In this document: positions 1 through 9,098 of the stretch, piece by piece
How the letters are laid out: each line of letters starts with the position of its first letter
Numbering within the stretch: position 1 is the stretch's first letter
Source: Bog-950 sp044228435
GTDB lineage: Bacteria; Bacteroidota; Bacteroidia; Chitinophagales; LD1
NCBI GenBank assembly: GCA_044228435.1
Contig: JBGAUW010000009.1
Span: 124,001 to 188,000, forward strand
Direction of reading: 5' to 3'
DNA length: 64,000 nucleotides
Made by a program: the position numbers and the translations under genes
The notes under the pieces: generated by a model
Told to the model about the DNA's origin: nothing
What the model saw: the letters and a program-made list of their open reading frames with translations, nothing else
The model's database searches: none

Positions 1-49
1 CGAGGTAGGCATACCCCATTACCTTATGGAAAAAAAGTTATCGTAATTA

Positions 50-1354
50 CTACTTTTTGGGTGGCTCCGCAGCAGCTATTTCCGCAATTCCTTCTACCAG
101 CACATCCAAGTCGCGCAGCGAGGTATATACATGCGGAGTAACCCTTACCCCGTGAATTTTTTCCTGGTTTATGGTAGTGCAGTGTATTTTTTTCTTTTCA
201 AACAGCCGCGAATCGACATCTTCCGACTTCCATCCCTCTATATAAAAATTGGCTATGGCACAGCTAAAATCATCTTTTAGCGAGGTATTCAGTTTAAAGC
301 CTTTAATTTTTATCGCTTTGTTGCACCAGTAGTTTTTCAAGTAACGCAGACGCTCTTCCTTTCTTTTATTGCCTATCAGGTATTGAAAATCGATAGCGTT
401 GCCAATAGCCATTTCCGCAGCAAATGAGCGGGTTCCCAGCGACTCAAATTTGCCCATATTATCCGCATCGGGTATAGGCGCCGAAAGCAGGGCCCACACA
501 TTCTTAATTTTTTCTTTTTTAATATACATAAACCCGGTACCAAAAGGTGCACAAAGCCACTTATGCAACGATGTGGCGTAATAGTCGCAATCCAGGTCAG
601 TAATTTTATAATCGATATGAGCAAAGGTGTGCGATGCATCCACTATTACTTCGCATCCTTTTTTGTGCGCAGCATCAGCAATCTTTCGGGCAGGTAGTAT
701 TTGCCCTGTCCAGTTGAGCATGTGCGTTATGTGCACTATTTTTGTTTTGTCAGTAATGGCATTTGTAAATTTTTCTACAAATACCTCATCGCTTTCCACC
801 GGCAAATCAAAATCAATCCAATTCAGTTTAATCCCATCCCTCTTTTCGCGCTGTTTCCAGGCGTTCATCATGTTGGGGTAGTCGTATTTACTAAGCACCA
901 CCTCATCCCCTGCTTTAAGGTTTAGCCCAAATATAATGGTATTAAGTCCCTCGGTAGTGTTTCGGTTAATGGCAATTTCATCGGGAGAGCAGCCTGCTAA
1001 AGTGGCCAACTTGGCCCGCAGCGGCTCACGCCCCTGGTCCAGTATACGCCACATGTAATACGATGGGGCCTCGTTACAATATTCATAAAAGCGAATATGC
1101 GCCTCCTGAACAGGCTTTGGCTGGGGGCTAACCCCACCATTATTAAGGTTAATTACGTTTGGCGATATGGTATACTGCAACCGGATAAAATTCCAAAAGT
1201 CTTCATCGGTAGCCGCCGTAGCAGGGTCGGTAGCATTTACGCGCAGTAAATGCTCTTCAAACTCTGCCGCCTGTGCGGGCTGCATAAAATCGAACAACGA
1301 TAATGCAGCAGTTGCCAGAGCTGAGTGTTGAATAAATTTTTTGCGCGAGAACAT
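50..1354 (-). CDS. Exported class V aminotransferase-like PLP enzyme
   Basis: This is a fold-type I PLP enzyme of the class V aminotransferase family (cysteine desulfurase / isopenicillin-N epimerase-like). The pyridoxal lysine is about K265 in the motif TSLHKWLCAPFG, and the ring-contacting Asp is near 239 in VDASH. 'NRNTTEGLN' near residue 130 fits the phosphate-binding region. The N-terminus is a signal-like sequence (SRKKFIQHSALATAALSLF, then AQAA), so the protein is probably exported. SRKKFI resembles a Tat motif but has KK in place of RR. The length (434 residues) is normal for the family once the leader is allowed for. The gene stands alone, downstream of the M43 protease gene and separated from it by a terminator and its own -7 box. 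The substrate cannot be read from the sequence. Confidence 0.88.
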   Translation of the reverse strand: MFSRKKFIQHSALATAALSLFDFMQPAQAAEFEEHLLRVNATDPATAATDEDFWNFIRLQYTISPNVINLNNGGVSPQPKPVQEAHIRFYEYCNEAPSYYMWRILDQGREPLRAKLATLAGCSPDEIAINRNTTEGLNTIIFGLNLKAGDEVVLSKYDYPNMMNAWKQREKRDGIKLNWIDFDLPVESDEVFVEKFTNAITDKTKIVHITHMLNWTGQILPARKIADAAHKKGCEVIVDASHTFAHIDYKITDLDCDYYATSLHKWLCAPFGTGFMYIKKEKIKNVWALLSAPIPDADNMGKFESLGTRSFAAEMAIGNAIDFQYLIGNKRKEERLRYLKNYWCNKAIKIKGFKLNTSLKDDFSCAIANFYIEGWKSEDVDSRLFEKKKIHCTTINQEKIHGVRVTPHVYTSLRDLDVLVEGIAEIAAAEPPKK

Positions 1355-1370
1355 AAGTCAACGGTTTTCC

Positions 1371-1378
1371 CAAAAATA
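1371..1378 (-). promoter_or_regulatory. Bacteroidota -7 box TATTTTTG
   Basis: On the minus strand TATTTTTG matches TAnnTTTG and lies 16 nt before the ATG of the PLP enzyme gene, directly after the terminator of the preceding gene. No clear TTTG -33 element is present, so this is a half-site assignment. Confidence 0.4.
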
Positions 1379-1408
1379 AGAATAGCCTGCTAAAAAGCAG
1401 GCTATTCT
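1379..1408 (-). terminator. Rho-independent terminator of the M43 protease gene
   Basis: A perfect 13-bp inverted repeat (AGAATAGCCTGCT and its complement) surrounds an AAAA loop. On the minus strand it is followed by a T-rich stretch (CTTATTTTTG). It lies 21 nt after the stop of the minus-strand protease gene. Confidence 0.75.
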
Positions 1409-1429
1409 CGATGTTCCTTATTATTAAAC

Positions 1430-3292
1430 TTACTTCATAATCGAAATACGCTCAGTTTTAACTACTTCATCAGCGCGGAATTGAACAAAATAAATTCCCG
1501 CCGGCAATAAGCTAACTGCTATTGGCTGGTTAGTTAGGCCTGCCTGAAACTCTTTTTGATAATGCAGAACCACCTGGCCGTTTACATTGATAACCGAAAT
1601 TGTGGCTTCAGTTTTTTCATTCAGGCTAATTTGCAAATTAACCTCAGCCGCATTTACCGCCGGGTTAGGGAAAACTTTCAAAAACACCCGGGTGGCAAGG
1701 TCTATACCATTCGAGGTTAAGCCAAAGGTTTCGGTAGTGCTGCAACCGTTGGCATCGCTAATAGTAACCGAATATACGCCGGACCCTACGTTGCTATTGG
1801 TAGCGCCGGTTACACCATTGCTCCAGGTATAGCTGTAAGGGGCAGAGCCTCCATTTACAGTTACATTTAAGTCGTTACCACTTTTATTAATACTGGCATT
1901 AATAGGTGCCGGGTCGTTAATCTCGTAAGTAGCGGTAGCTACCTTCCCATTATTATCAGTTATAGTTACCGAATAGTTACCGGGGGTAAGGAAAGAGGTC
2001 ACATTACCCGCTTGACTATTGCTCCAGTTAATAGTGTATGGCGCCGCCCCGTTACTTGGCGTAATTTGTATAGAACCATCGCCAGAACCGGCACAGGTTG
2101 GTGCTGTTTTTACTACAGTAGCGCGAATAGGCGTGGTTTTGATATATTGATAAGGAGCATCGCTTTCGCATACATTGCCAAACGAAATTGGTCTAACATA
2201 ATAACGGAATGACTTATTAGCTGTTAAACCACCTGAATAGAAAACAGTATCGGTAAGTAAAGTATCTAACAACACCTGGCTGGTGGTGGCAGGTTGCAAG
2301 TGTAAAAGGTAATACTTTGCGCCCGGAACCGAGTTCCATTTAAAGCTTATTGTAGATGACAAGGTAAGGCTATCGGCCGGCGTAGGGCTAATAAATGTAA
2401 CCGCAGGTAATGGGGACACATTCGGCACACTACCATTTAAAAGGTTTGATCTTGCACCTGTTAACGTAGCATTCATTTCATCTTGCTGTTGCTGGCTAAA
2501 GGTAGAAAGGCAATTATCGCTAAAGTAACTCATAAACAGAGCTTCATCAGGGTTGTAGGTGTCACCACGCGGATCGGTTGCAGTTCCGATATACGGGCAA
2601 CTTGCACGGTTTTCGCTCGGGTCGGCCGGTGTATCGCAAAAACCATCACCTTTAGTAGTACAGTTTCTAACACCCGCAGTTCTGGTTACATACTCAACAG
2701 GGTTAGTTTGGTTAAATGTATGGTCCAAATTTAAATAATGGCCCATTTCGTGCGGTATAGTTTGTTCATCCGTTCCGCAACAGCTGGCACTTAAAAAAAG
2801 TCCTCCACCTGCCGGGGCTGTATTAGGGAAAGTAGCAAAGCCGCACAACTGAGGTAATTGACCTGTAATATAAACGTTTACTACGTTAGATAAATTATAG
2901 TTTCTAAAAGCGTTATAACCAAGCGAAAAATCAGTGCCGCCTGAACCATCGCTCATAGCCCAAAGTAAATCATCGCTTATGGTGTCTATGCTGCTTATAT
3001 AAAAGTAAATCTCCGGCTGCTCAAAACCGATATTAAGCATACAGTGCGTTTGCAATACCTTGTTAACGGTAATCCCCCCGGTACCATTATCCTTTGCAAC
3101 AATGTGGTAAGCTACCGGCACATAGCGCACAGCAGCGCGGTCGGCTCTTTGTGGGTTTAAAATGCTGCGTTGCAGCTCGCTGGTATAAAACTGGTGGTTG
3201 GCAGGTTTTACAGTACCACAACCTCCGTTTGATGCCCGGGCGGCATTGGAGAAAGAAAACAAGACTACAACAACGGTAAACAGGTATCGCAT
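1430..3292 (-). CDS. Secreted M43 (pappalysin/cytophagalysin) metalloprotease with SprB repeats and T9SS type A sorting domain
   Basis: A signal peptide (first ~20 residues) is followed by a zinc protease domain with HEMGHYLNLDH at residues 181-191, the extended HExxHxxGxxH-like signature of metzincins. The Met-turn is near M254 (FMSYFSDNC), and the cysteine spacing is typical of M43. A fibronectin III-like segment (~290-390) and two SprB-type repeats (~390-535; GxYSVTITDxxG) come next. The last ~80 residues begin VFPNPA and form a type A T9SS C-terminal domain. The enzyme is therefore expected to cross the outer membrane through T9SS and be released or anchored at the surface. Gly in the third zinc-ligand spacer is replaced by Asn (HYLNLDH), which is common in this family. 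Monocistronic. Confidence 0.92.
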   Translation of the reverse strand: MRYLFTVVVVLFSFSNAARASNGGCGTVKPANHQFYTSELQRSILNPQRADRAAVRYVPVAYHIVAKDNGTGGITVNKVLQTHCMLNIGFEQPEIYFYISSIDTISDDLLWAMSDGSGGTDFSLGYNAFRNYNLSNVVNVYITGQLPQLCGFATFPNTAPAGGGLFLSASCCGTDEQTIPHEMGHYLNLDHTFNQTNPVEYVTRTAGVRNCTTKGDGFCDTPADPSENRASCPYIGTATDPRGDTYNPDEALFMSYFSDNCLSTFSQQQQDEMNATLTGARSNLLNGSVPNVSPLPAVTFISPTPADSLTLSSTISFKWNSVPGAKYYLLHLQPATTSQVLLDTLLTDTVFYSGGLTANKSFRYYVRPISFGNVCESDAPYQYIKTTPIRATVVKTAPTCAGSGDGSIQITPSNGAAPYTINWSNSQAGNVTSFLTPGNYSVTITDNNGKVATATYEINDPAPINASINKSGNDLNVTVNGGSAPYSYTWSNGVTGATNSNVGSGVYSVTISDANGCSTTETFGLTSNGIDLATRVFLKVFPNPAVNAAEVNLQISLNEKTEATISVINVNGQVVLHYQKEFQAGLTNQPIAVSLLPAGIYFVQFRADEVVKTERISIMK

Positions 3293-3505
3293 TTTTTTTG
3301 TTTTTAAAAATTATAAAGCGAATTTAATGAATAAATAGTGCAACGGCAACATCCGTTTAACGTTGCCAGGTGTTTGCTAATAAGACAAGCTTTTGAAACA
3401 TACTAAAAAATGACATGCTTATGAAAATCCGTTATTATCACTAATAAACAAAACAGCTGTGCTAAAGTTTTACAGGGTGGGTATTTTCAATGTTGAAATG
3501 TATTA

Positions 3506-3513
3506 TATGTTTG
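3506..3513 (+). promoter_or_regulatory. -7 box TATGTTTG before mdh
   Basis: TATGTTTG matches TAnnTTTG and lies 32 nt before the chosen mdh ATG, inside what would be a 5' extension of the reading frame. This supports the shorter start. The -33 region holds TTTT rather than TTTG. Confidence 0.45.
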
Positions 3514-3545
3514 CACCGCTTTTTAAAACAAAAAACAGAAAAAAC

Positions 3546-4481
3546 ATGAAAATTACAGTAGTAGGCGCCGGCGCAGTTGGTGCTACCGTGGCCGATAACA
3601 TCGTCCGGAAAGAACTTTGCCATGAACTGGTTTTGGTAGATATTAAAGAAGGTGTTGCTGAAGGAAAAGCAATGGATATGAGCCAAACGGCTACCCTGCT
3701 GGGTTTCGACACCAAAATTACCGGTTCTACTAACGATTATACAAAAACCGCCGGCACCAGCGTTGCTGTAATTACTTCGGGTATACCGCGTAAACCAGGT
3801 ATGACGCGTGAAGAACTAATCGGCACCAACGCCTCTATCGTAAAAGGTGTTACCGAAAACATTTTAAAACATTCGCCCGATGCTATTATAGTAGTTATTA
3901 GTAACCCTATGGATACTATGACCTACCTGGCCCTTAAGTCAAGCGGCTTGCCTAAAAACCGCATTATAGGTATGGGCGGAATATTAGATAGCTCTCGCTT
4001 TAAATTCTACCTTTCGCAGGCGCTTAACTGCTCTGCATCCGATTTACATGCAGTAGTTGTAGGCGGCCACGGCGATACTACCATGATTCCACTTACCCGT
4101 TTAGCTACACTTAACGGAAACCTGGTATCGAACACTTTAGATGCTGAAACTTTGAAAAAAGTAGCTGCTGATACGATGGTGGGCGGTGCAACTTTAACCA
4201 AGCTTATTGGTACCTCGGCCTGGTATGCACCGGGTGCAGCTGGTTGCGCTTTGGTAGAAAGTATTGTGCGCGATGAGAAAAAAGTATTTACCTGCTGCGT
4301 ATCGCTGGAAGGCGAATACGGACAAAACGATATCTGCCTGGGTGTACCGGTAGTAATTGGCAAAAACGGCTGGGAAAAAATTATCGATTATAAGCTGAAC
4401 GCCGAGGAGCAGGAAGCATTTAATAAGAGTGCCGAGGCCGTTCGCAGCATGAACAGCGTGCTTAGCACCTTAACTCTATAA
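3546..4481 (+). CDS. mdh: Malate dehydrogenase (LDH-like type)
   Basis: NAD-dependent oxidation of malate to oxaloacetate in the TCA cycle, in the cytoplasm. The Rossmann motif GAGAVGATVA is at the N-terminus and the acidic NAD-ribose ligand is in LVDIKEG. The substrate-loop Arg in IPRKPGMTREEL marks malate rather than lactate specificity, and the catalytic His is H175 (GGHGD). I start at the ATG at 3546 (311 residues, the family's usual length). The frame is open upstream to a GTG at 3459, but that extension has no family counterpart and covers the likely promoter. A strong hairpin terminator follows, so the gene is probably monocistronic. Confidence 0.96.
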   Translation: MKITVVGAGAVGATVADNIVRKELCHELVLVDIKEGVAEGKAMDMSQTATLLGFDTKITGSTNDYTKTAGTSVAVITSGIPRKPGMTREELIGTNASIVKGVTENILKHSPDAIIVVISNPMDTMTYLALKSSGLPKNRIIGMGGILDSSRFKFYLSQALNCSASDLHAVVVGGHGDTTMIPLTRLATLNGNLVSNTLDAETLKKVAADTMVGGATLTKLIGTSAWYAPGAAGCALVESIVRDEKKVFTCCVSLEGEYGQNDICLGVPVVIGKNGWEKIIDYKLNAEEQEAFNKSAEAVRSMNSVLSTLTL

Positions 4482-4498
4482 TTTAAAATTTTAAGCTG

Positions 4499-4540
4499 AT
4501 AAACAAAAAAGCCTTCCTTACCGAAGGCTTTTTTGTTTAT
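4499..4540 (+). terminator. Terminator after mdh, perfect 18-bp stem
   Basis: ATAAACAAAAAAGCCTTC pairs perfectly with its complement around a 6-nt loop. The A- and T-tracts lie inside the stem ends, so the structure could work in both directions. It starts 17 nt after the mdh stop. Confidence 0.88.
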
Positions 4541-4625
4541 GGCACAATAGTAGTAGCCAAAATAACAGCCCACTTAAATAGGGGTAAACAGTTTGCTATA
4601 CTTAGCCTTTTTATATTTTAGCCCT

Positions 4626-5051
4626 ATGAAGAAGACACCCGCGGTGAAGATAATTTTAGAAGCATTGGATGAAACCGGCTATCACCTTTTTATAAACGTA
4701 ACGGTAAACAGCAAACGCTGCCGATTTTTAATTGATACCGGCGCCTCGCACAGCGTGGTAGATAAAGCCTATTTTGAAAAACACTTTGGCAAACGGAGTT
4801 TAAAGACTGTAAAACAGGCCACCACCGGTTTACATAGCTCCACCACCGAATCGCACTTTGGCAAAATAAAGGAGCTTAAAGTAGGTAAGGCCACCGTAAA
4901 AAACTACCAGGCCGCGGCAGTAGACCTTAACCATGTAAATAACACCTATAAGCAGTTAAAGAAAAAAGCAATACAGGGTATATTAGGTAGCGACCTTATG
5001 CTTAAGTATAAAATGAAAATTAATTACGAAACGCTGCAGGTTGAGTTTTAA
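4626..5051 (+). CDS. Retropepsin-like aspartyl protease domain protein
   Basis: This small protein (141 residues from the ATG at 4626) has the clan AA aspartic protease motif FLIDTGASHSVVD around residue 36. A second hydrophobic-Gly element, IQGILGSDLMLKY, near the C-terminus corresponds to the ILG motif of retropepsins. A single-domain protein of this size would act as a dimer. The frame is open upstream to a TTG at 4593, but that part covers an AT-rich, promoter-like stretch (TATATTTT), so the ATG is preferred. It has no signal peptide, so cytoplasmic location is likely. Substrate unknown. Monocistronic, between two terminators. Confidence 0.8.
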   Translation: MKKTPAVKIILEALDETGYHLFINVTVNSKRCRFLIDTGASHSVVDKAYFEKHFGKRSLKTVKQATTGLHSSTTESHFGKIKELKVGKATVKNYQAAAVDLNHVNNTYKQLKKKAIQGILGSDLMLKYKMKINYETLQVEF

Positions 5052-5080
5052 GCCCCGCTTATGTAAAGCAAAGTAGCTTT

Positions 5081-5125
5081 GAATAAAAAAGTCTTCCCGG
5101 TTAACCAGGAAGACTTTTTTTATTC
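5081..5125. terminator. Bidirectional terminator between convergent genes
   Basis: GAATAAAAAAGTCTTCC pairs with its complement (one extra T bulged) around an ~10-nt loop. A-tract and T-tract flank the GC core, so it can end the aspartyl protease gene on the plus strand and the DUF4394 gene on the minus strand. Confidence 0.82.
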
Positions 5126-5162
5126 AACTCAAACAGTTTACAAATTTCATCCTGAAACGCCC

Positions 5163-7109
5163 CTATTTTACGAGTAACTTACTTGTTCCTTGTAATATGC
5201 CGTCATTATACACCTGCACTAAATACAGACCAGGAGCAGCATCAATAGCCCATACTTTTTGATAATTGCCTTTAGCTCTTTCACCCTGGTCGGCAATTGC
5301 TACTTTACGGCCTGCTAAATCTGCAACTGCAATCTCTATCCGGCCATTTTCCTTTACATCGTAATAAATATTCACAAATTCACTTGCCGGATTGGGAAAC
5401 ACTTTAAAGGCAATATTGTTTTTGCTCACTTCATTTACACCACTTATCAGGGGTATCGAATCTATTAAAACCGCTATATCTTTTACGGCAACGTTATTAC
5501 CAATTCTGCCAATTAAAGTAGCGCCCCCCGATATAAGATTTAATGAATAAAAATTACCTGTACTACTTGCTATGTAAGCCTGGTTGGTGTTGGTTGTAAA
5601 ATTGTAGTAAATATCCATATCGTAAGTTCCCCCCGAAAGCCCCGACATACCTACCGTAGTTAAAGTGCCGGCATTAGGCGGGTTTTGAATAGCCAGTATG
5701 TTAAGTGTTGCATCGTAGTCGTATAAAGTAGTGGTGGTACTACCGCCAAAACTATTGGTATATGCTACACTACTTATTAAAGGATCGGCCCCCATATTCG
5801 CGTCGCCGGTTGCATAAGCCAGATTTCCGTCGGTAGCGGCAATTGCCCCCGTAATAGGGTTAATGCGGTAGTTAGTATCGCTACCTCCTACAATGCGTAT
5901 GCGATCGGGCACCGGGTTAAAATCAAAACCAATCGCGCTGCTGCCCAGGGCGAGTATGGTATCCATACCAACTGCAGTTGCGGCCCCCGTTGCAGGGTTA
6001 ACCGTATAAATTTGTCCGCGGCTTGTGCTGCTGTTATAGCCTAAAGCATATAGTTCACCTGTTGCAGGTCTAAAATCTAACCCCTCCACCGTTTGGCCAC
6101 CCAGCAAACCAGATATGGTAGCAAGCGAACGAACTACTGAAGGATTATTGCTATCAAAGCTAATTAAGTTGTTATTAGAGGTAACGGCATACACTAACTG
6201 ACCTGTAAGAGTTGGTATGGTATTATCAATTGCCACTGCTATATCTTGTATTGGCTGGCCCAAAACACCTATCAGTCCCGCCAGTGTGGCAACTCCCGTA
6301 GTTAAATTAATAGTATAAAGGTTATCATTTAAAGAATTACCTGTATTGGCTACAAAATAGGCTACGTTACTTTGAGTAAGAGCATTGAAATAAATATCTA
6401 AATCCGATGTTGGGTCGCTAAGGTTGATGGCAATACCCGAGCTGCCTACTGTATTCAAACTGCCTGCATTGGGGGGATTTTGAGTAGTTAGCACATTTAG
6501 CGAATCGTCGTAATTATACAAAGTGGTGGTGGTAGAAGCTATATAACTGTTAGTATACGCACCCGTTCCAACCGAGGGATCCGTTCCTGCATTTGCATCG
6601 CCAGGAACAAATCCAAGTTCGCCATCGGTTGCAGCTATAGCGCCGGTAATGGGGTGCAGCCTGTAATTTTTATTATTGCTACCCGTAACCCTTATTCGGT
6701 CCACAGTAGGGTTAAAATCAAAACTAATTTTACCCATATCAGGTGCCAGCATAACAGGCGTGCTGTTTACTGCACTTGCAGCACCGGTAGCAGGGTTTAT
6801 AGTATACAGTTGCGCGTTTCCGTTGGCCGATACATAACCCAGGGCATATAACTGCCCTGTTGCAGGTCTGCTATCCAATCCCGAAATAGATTGCCCCCCC
6901 GCGATACCAGTTATAGAAACAGTATTGGTAATTACTGAGGGCAGAGTTGCATTAAAACTAATGAGGTTATTACCCGATAGCGCATAAATGGTTTGTGCAG
7001 TAGCTGGCGACGAAAAAACAAAAAATGCAAATAGCAAAGTAAAAGCCTTTAGATAGTTGCCGCAGGATGAAATAAACACGCCCGGTAGAAAGAATGTAAA
7101 ATTGCTCAT
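5163..7109 (-). CDS. T9SS-secreted protein with two tandem DUF4394 domains
   Basis: After an N-terminal hydrophobic export signal (~residues 17-39, ending PATAQ) come two closely related copies of DUF4394, about residues 40-295 and 303-560. Each copy has the pattern YAL...NNLISF, GLDxRPATGxLYALGY, TINPATGAA, DRIR..G...NYRxxPxTGAIAATDG and YTNS...TTTTLYxYD. A type A T9SS sorting domain starting VFPNPASEF occupies the last ~75 residues. DUF4394 is a predicted beta-propeller-like extracellular domain of unknown activity. The protein is expected on the cell surface or released. It is transcribed alone; the end is shared with a bidirectional terminator. Confidence 0.88.
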   Translation of the reverse strand: MSNFTFFLPGVFISSCGNYLKAFTLLFAFFVFSSPATAQTIYALSGNNLISFNATLPSVITNTVSITGIAGGQSISGLDSRPATGQLYALGYVSANGNAQLYTINPATGAASAVNSTPVMLAPDMGKISFDFNPTVDRIRVTGSNNKNYRLHPITGAIAATDGELGFVPGDANAGTDPSVGTGAYTNSYIASTTTTLYNYDDSLNVLTTQNPPNAGSLNTVGSSGIAINLSDPTSDLDIYFNALTQSNVAYFVANTGNSLNDNLYTINLTTGVATLAGLIGVLGQPIQDIAVAIDNTIPTLTGQLVYAVTSNNNLISFDSNNPSVVRSLATISGLLGGQTVEGLDFRPATGELYALGYNSSTSRGQIYTVNPATGAATAVGMDTILALGSSAIGFDFNPVPDRIRIVGGSDTNYRINPITGAIAATDGNLAYATGDANMGADPLISSVAYTNSFGGSTTTTLYDYDATLNILAIQNPPNAGTLTTVGMSGLSGGTYDMDIYYNFTTNTNQAYIASSTGNFYSLNLISGGATLIGRIGNNVAVKDIAVLIDSIPLISGVNEVSKNNIAFKVFPNPASEFVNIYYDVKENGRIEIAVADLAGRKVAIADQGERAKGNYQKVWAIDAAPGLYLVQVYNDGILQGTSKLLVK

Positions 7110-7344
7110 AGTGGTAAGTTTAGGTGACGAGTGAAAAAAAAATATTAAAAGACTATTTACTAAAAACCTGTGCCAGCAGTAATTGATTAGGTGGGTTTAC
7201 TGCCCCTCGTTAGCACACGTATCTAAATTCAATTACACCATTTACGTAATAATTGTAAAAGCAGATTACAACAGGTAAAAATAAATATTGCCAGGGCATG
7301 CTACCATCGTACTCAATATGCCCCAGGCATTCTATACTTTAACT

Positions 7345-7352
7345 TATATTCG
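7345..7352 (+). promoter_or_regulatory. -7-like box TATATTCG, 6 nt before the ATG
   Basis: TATATTCG resembles TAnnTTTG with one change and is only 6 nt upstream of the mannosyltransferase ATG. If used, transcription would start at or next to the start codon. No -33 TTTG is seen. Confidence 0.3.
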
Positions 7353-7358
7353 CTCTGC

Positions 7359-8885
7359 ATGCTAAGGCCATTATTTAAGGGCACCTCAATAGAACAACTA
7401 GTTAACTGGCTATCGCTTTACAAAATTTTAGCGGCTGCCCTTGCTATCCGATTAATTGCGGCATTGTTCTCGGTAGGCTATGGCATGCACGACGACCACT
7501 TTAATGTAATCGAAGTTGCGCAAAGCTGGGCCGATGGAGGCAATGTAGGTAGCTGGCTACCGTGGGTAGGGCCAGGTGAAACACCCGATGTATCGCATAG
7601 CTTGTTTTACCCCGGTATTCATTTTGTGCTTTTTAAAATAATGAATTTGCTGGGGCCGCACGACCCGCAAACCAAAATGCTATTGGTGCGCATTCTACAC
7701 GCATTTTACGCTACACTAATCGTTTACTTCGGGTATAAGATTACTGAAAAATTAGCCGATAAAAACACAGCGAAGTGGTGTGGTTTGCTTTTGGGGCTGC
7801 TTTGGTTTATGCCTTATTTATCGGTGCGCAACCTGGTAGAGATGGTGTGTATTCCGCCTTTAATGGGTGCATGCTGGTTACTCTTAAAAAAAGATGCCCC
7901 CCGGTGGTGGGATTATTTGTTGGCAGGTTTTGTGGCGGGCTTTGCGTTTTCAATCCGCTATCAAACAGCTCTGTTTATTGGTGGTATTGGTTTAGCACTA
8001 CTTATTAAACAACAATGGCGCGGTGCATTTTTATATGGCACAGGCGCCGTAATTAATGTGCTCCTGTTTCAGGGCTTAACCGACTTTTTATTGTGGAGTA
8101 AACCATTTGCCGAATTTTTAGGCTACCTGCAATATAACGTGGTTCATAAAAACGATTTTACTACCGGCCCGTGGTATAACTACATTCTGTTGGTTTTAGG
8201 CTTAGCGCTACCGCCCTTTAGCCTCGTATTGTGGTATGGTTATTTTAAAAACATAGGCCGTAGCCTGCTGCTATTCATTCCCTCTTTTATTTTTCTGGCC
8301 TTCCATTGCTATTTTATAAATAAGCAGGAAAGGTTCATTCTTCCCTTTGTGCCTTTCTTTATCATTTTAGGGCTGGCTGGTTCGCAAAATATAGCCCCTG
8401 CTTTCATTTTCAAAAAAAACCGGAAACGAACTTTTCAAATAATCGGGTTCACCCTCCTCTCTTTAAATCTACTTCTATTGTTGATAGCCTCTGTTTCATC
8501 CTCTAAAACAAGCCGGATGAATGCCATGCACTATTTGTATGAGCAGAAAGATGCAAAGGGATATATACTGGAAACATCCTTTACCTATGGCTGGCAGTTT
8601 TTCCCTAAATTTTACGCTGGTCAGTGGCTGCCCGAGTTTCAGGTAGGGCCCGATCACCCTGCGGCAAATGTAAAAGCAGACATTAGTTGGCAACCGGTTA
8701 AACCAAACTACGTAATCTTTTTATCTGATAAAGACTTAGATAAGCGCTTGCAGGACTTTAAACAGGTATATCCCAACATAGAATATAAAACAACCATACA
8801 ACCCGCCTTTATGGACCGCTTGTTTCATAAGCTTAACCCCATAAACAAAAACGAACCTTGTTATATCTATAAATTAATCGAGTAG
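7359..8885 (+). CDS. GT22/Alg9-like membrane mannosyltransferase
   Basis: This polytopic membrane protein (508 residues, about ten hydrophobic segments) looks like the dolichol/polyprenol-phosphate-mannose-dependent glycosyltransferases of family GT22 (PIG-B/Alg9). The first extracytoplasmic loop carries the acidic motif MHDDHFN near residue 45, typical of the catalytic Asp pair in GT-C enzymes. 'NKQERFILPFVPFF' near residue 320 matches the family signature HKEERFILP. The C-terminal ~120 residues form a soluble domain. It probably adds a sugar to a lipid-linked or surface glycan; donor and acceptor are unknown. It stands alone. GT39 is the main alternative family name. Confidence 0.75.
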   Translation: MLRPLFKGTSIEQLVNWLSLYKILAAALAIRLIAALFSVGYGMHDDHFNVIEVAQSWADGGNVGSWLPWVGPGETPDVSHSLFYPGIHFVLFKIMNLLGPHDPQTKMLLVRILHAFYATLIVYFGYKITEKLADKNTAKWCGLLLGLLWFMPYLSVRNLVEMVCIPPLMGACWLLLKKDAPRWWDYLLAGFVAGFAFSIRYQTALFIGGIGLALLIKQQWRGAFLYGTGAVINVLLFQGLTDFLLWSKPFAEFLGYLQYNVVHKNDFTTGPWYNYILLVLGLALPPFSLVLWYGYFKNIGRSLLLFIPSFIFLAFHCYFINKQERFILPFVPFFIILGLAGSQNIAPAFIFKKNRKRTFQIIGFTLLSLNLLLLLIASVSSSKTSRMNAMHYLYEQKDAKGYILETSFTYGWQFFPKFYAGQWLPEFQVGPDHPAANVKADISWQPVKPNYVIFLSDKDLDKRLQDFKQVYPNIEYKTTIQPAFMDRLFHKLNPINKNEPCYIYKLIE

Positions 8886-9071
8886 CCGCAAATCAAATCA
8901 CGCAACAGTTAAATGCTTCTTCTCACACCACCTAAGCCTTTATAAAGAATTGACAACCAATTATTCATTCATATTTCGGTTGTAAAAAACAGGCTCCTGA
9001 CTATATTTTGAAGCACGAACTTACATTTAAACGCTCAAGACTAACTCTCGCCTAATAATCGCCGATTGCAC

Positions 9072-9079
9072 TATGTTTG
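9072..9079 (+). promoter_or_regulatory. -7 box TATGTTTG before the SDR gene
   Basis: TATGTTTG matches TAnnTTTG and is 19 nt before the ATG, giving a short leader. No convincing -33 TTTG at 19-20 nt spacing. Confidence 0.45.
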
Positions 9080-9098
9080 CACCAGCAAAATGTAGCTT

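Noticed and set aside
3459..3545. N-terminal extension of malate dehydrogenase from a GTG
   Set aside because: The 29 extra residues have no family counterpart and overlap a -7 box; the ATG at 3546 gives the normal N-terminus.
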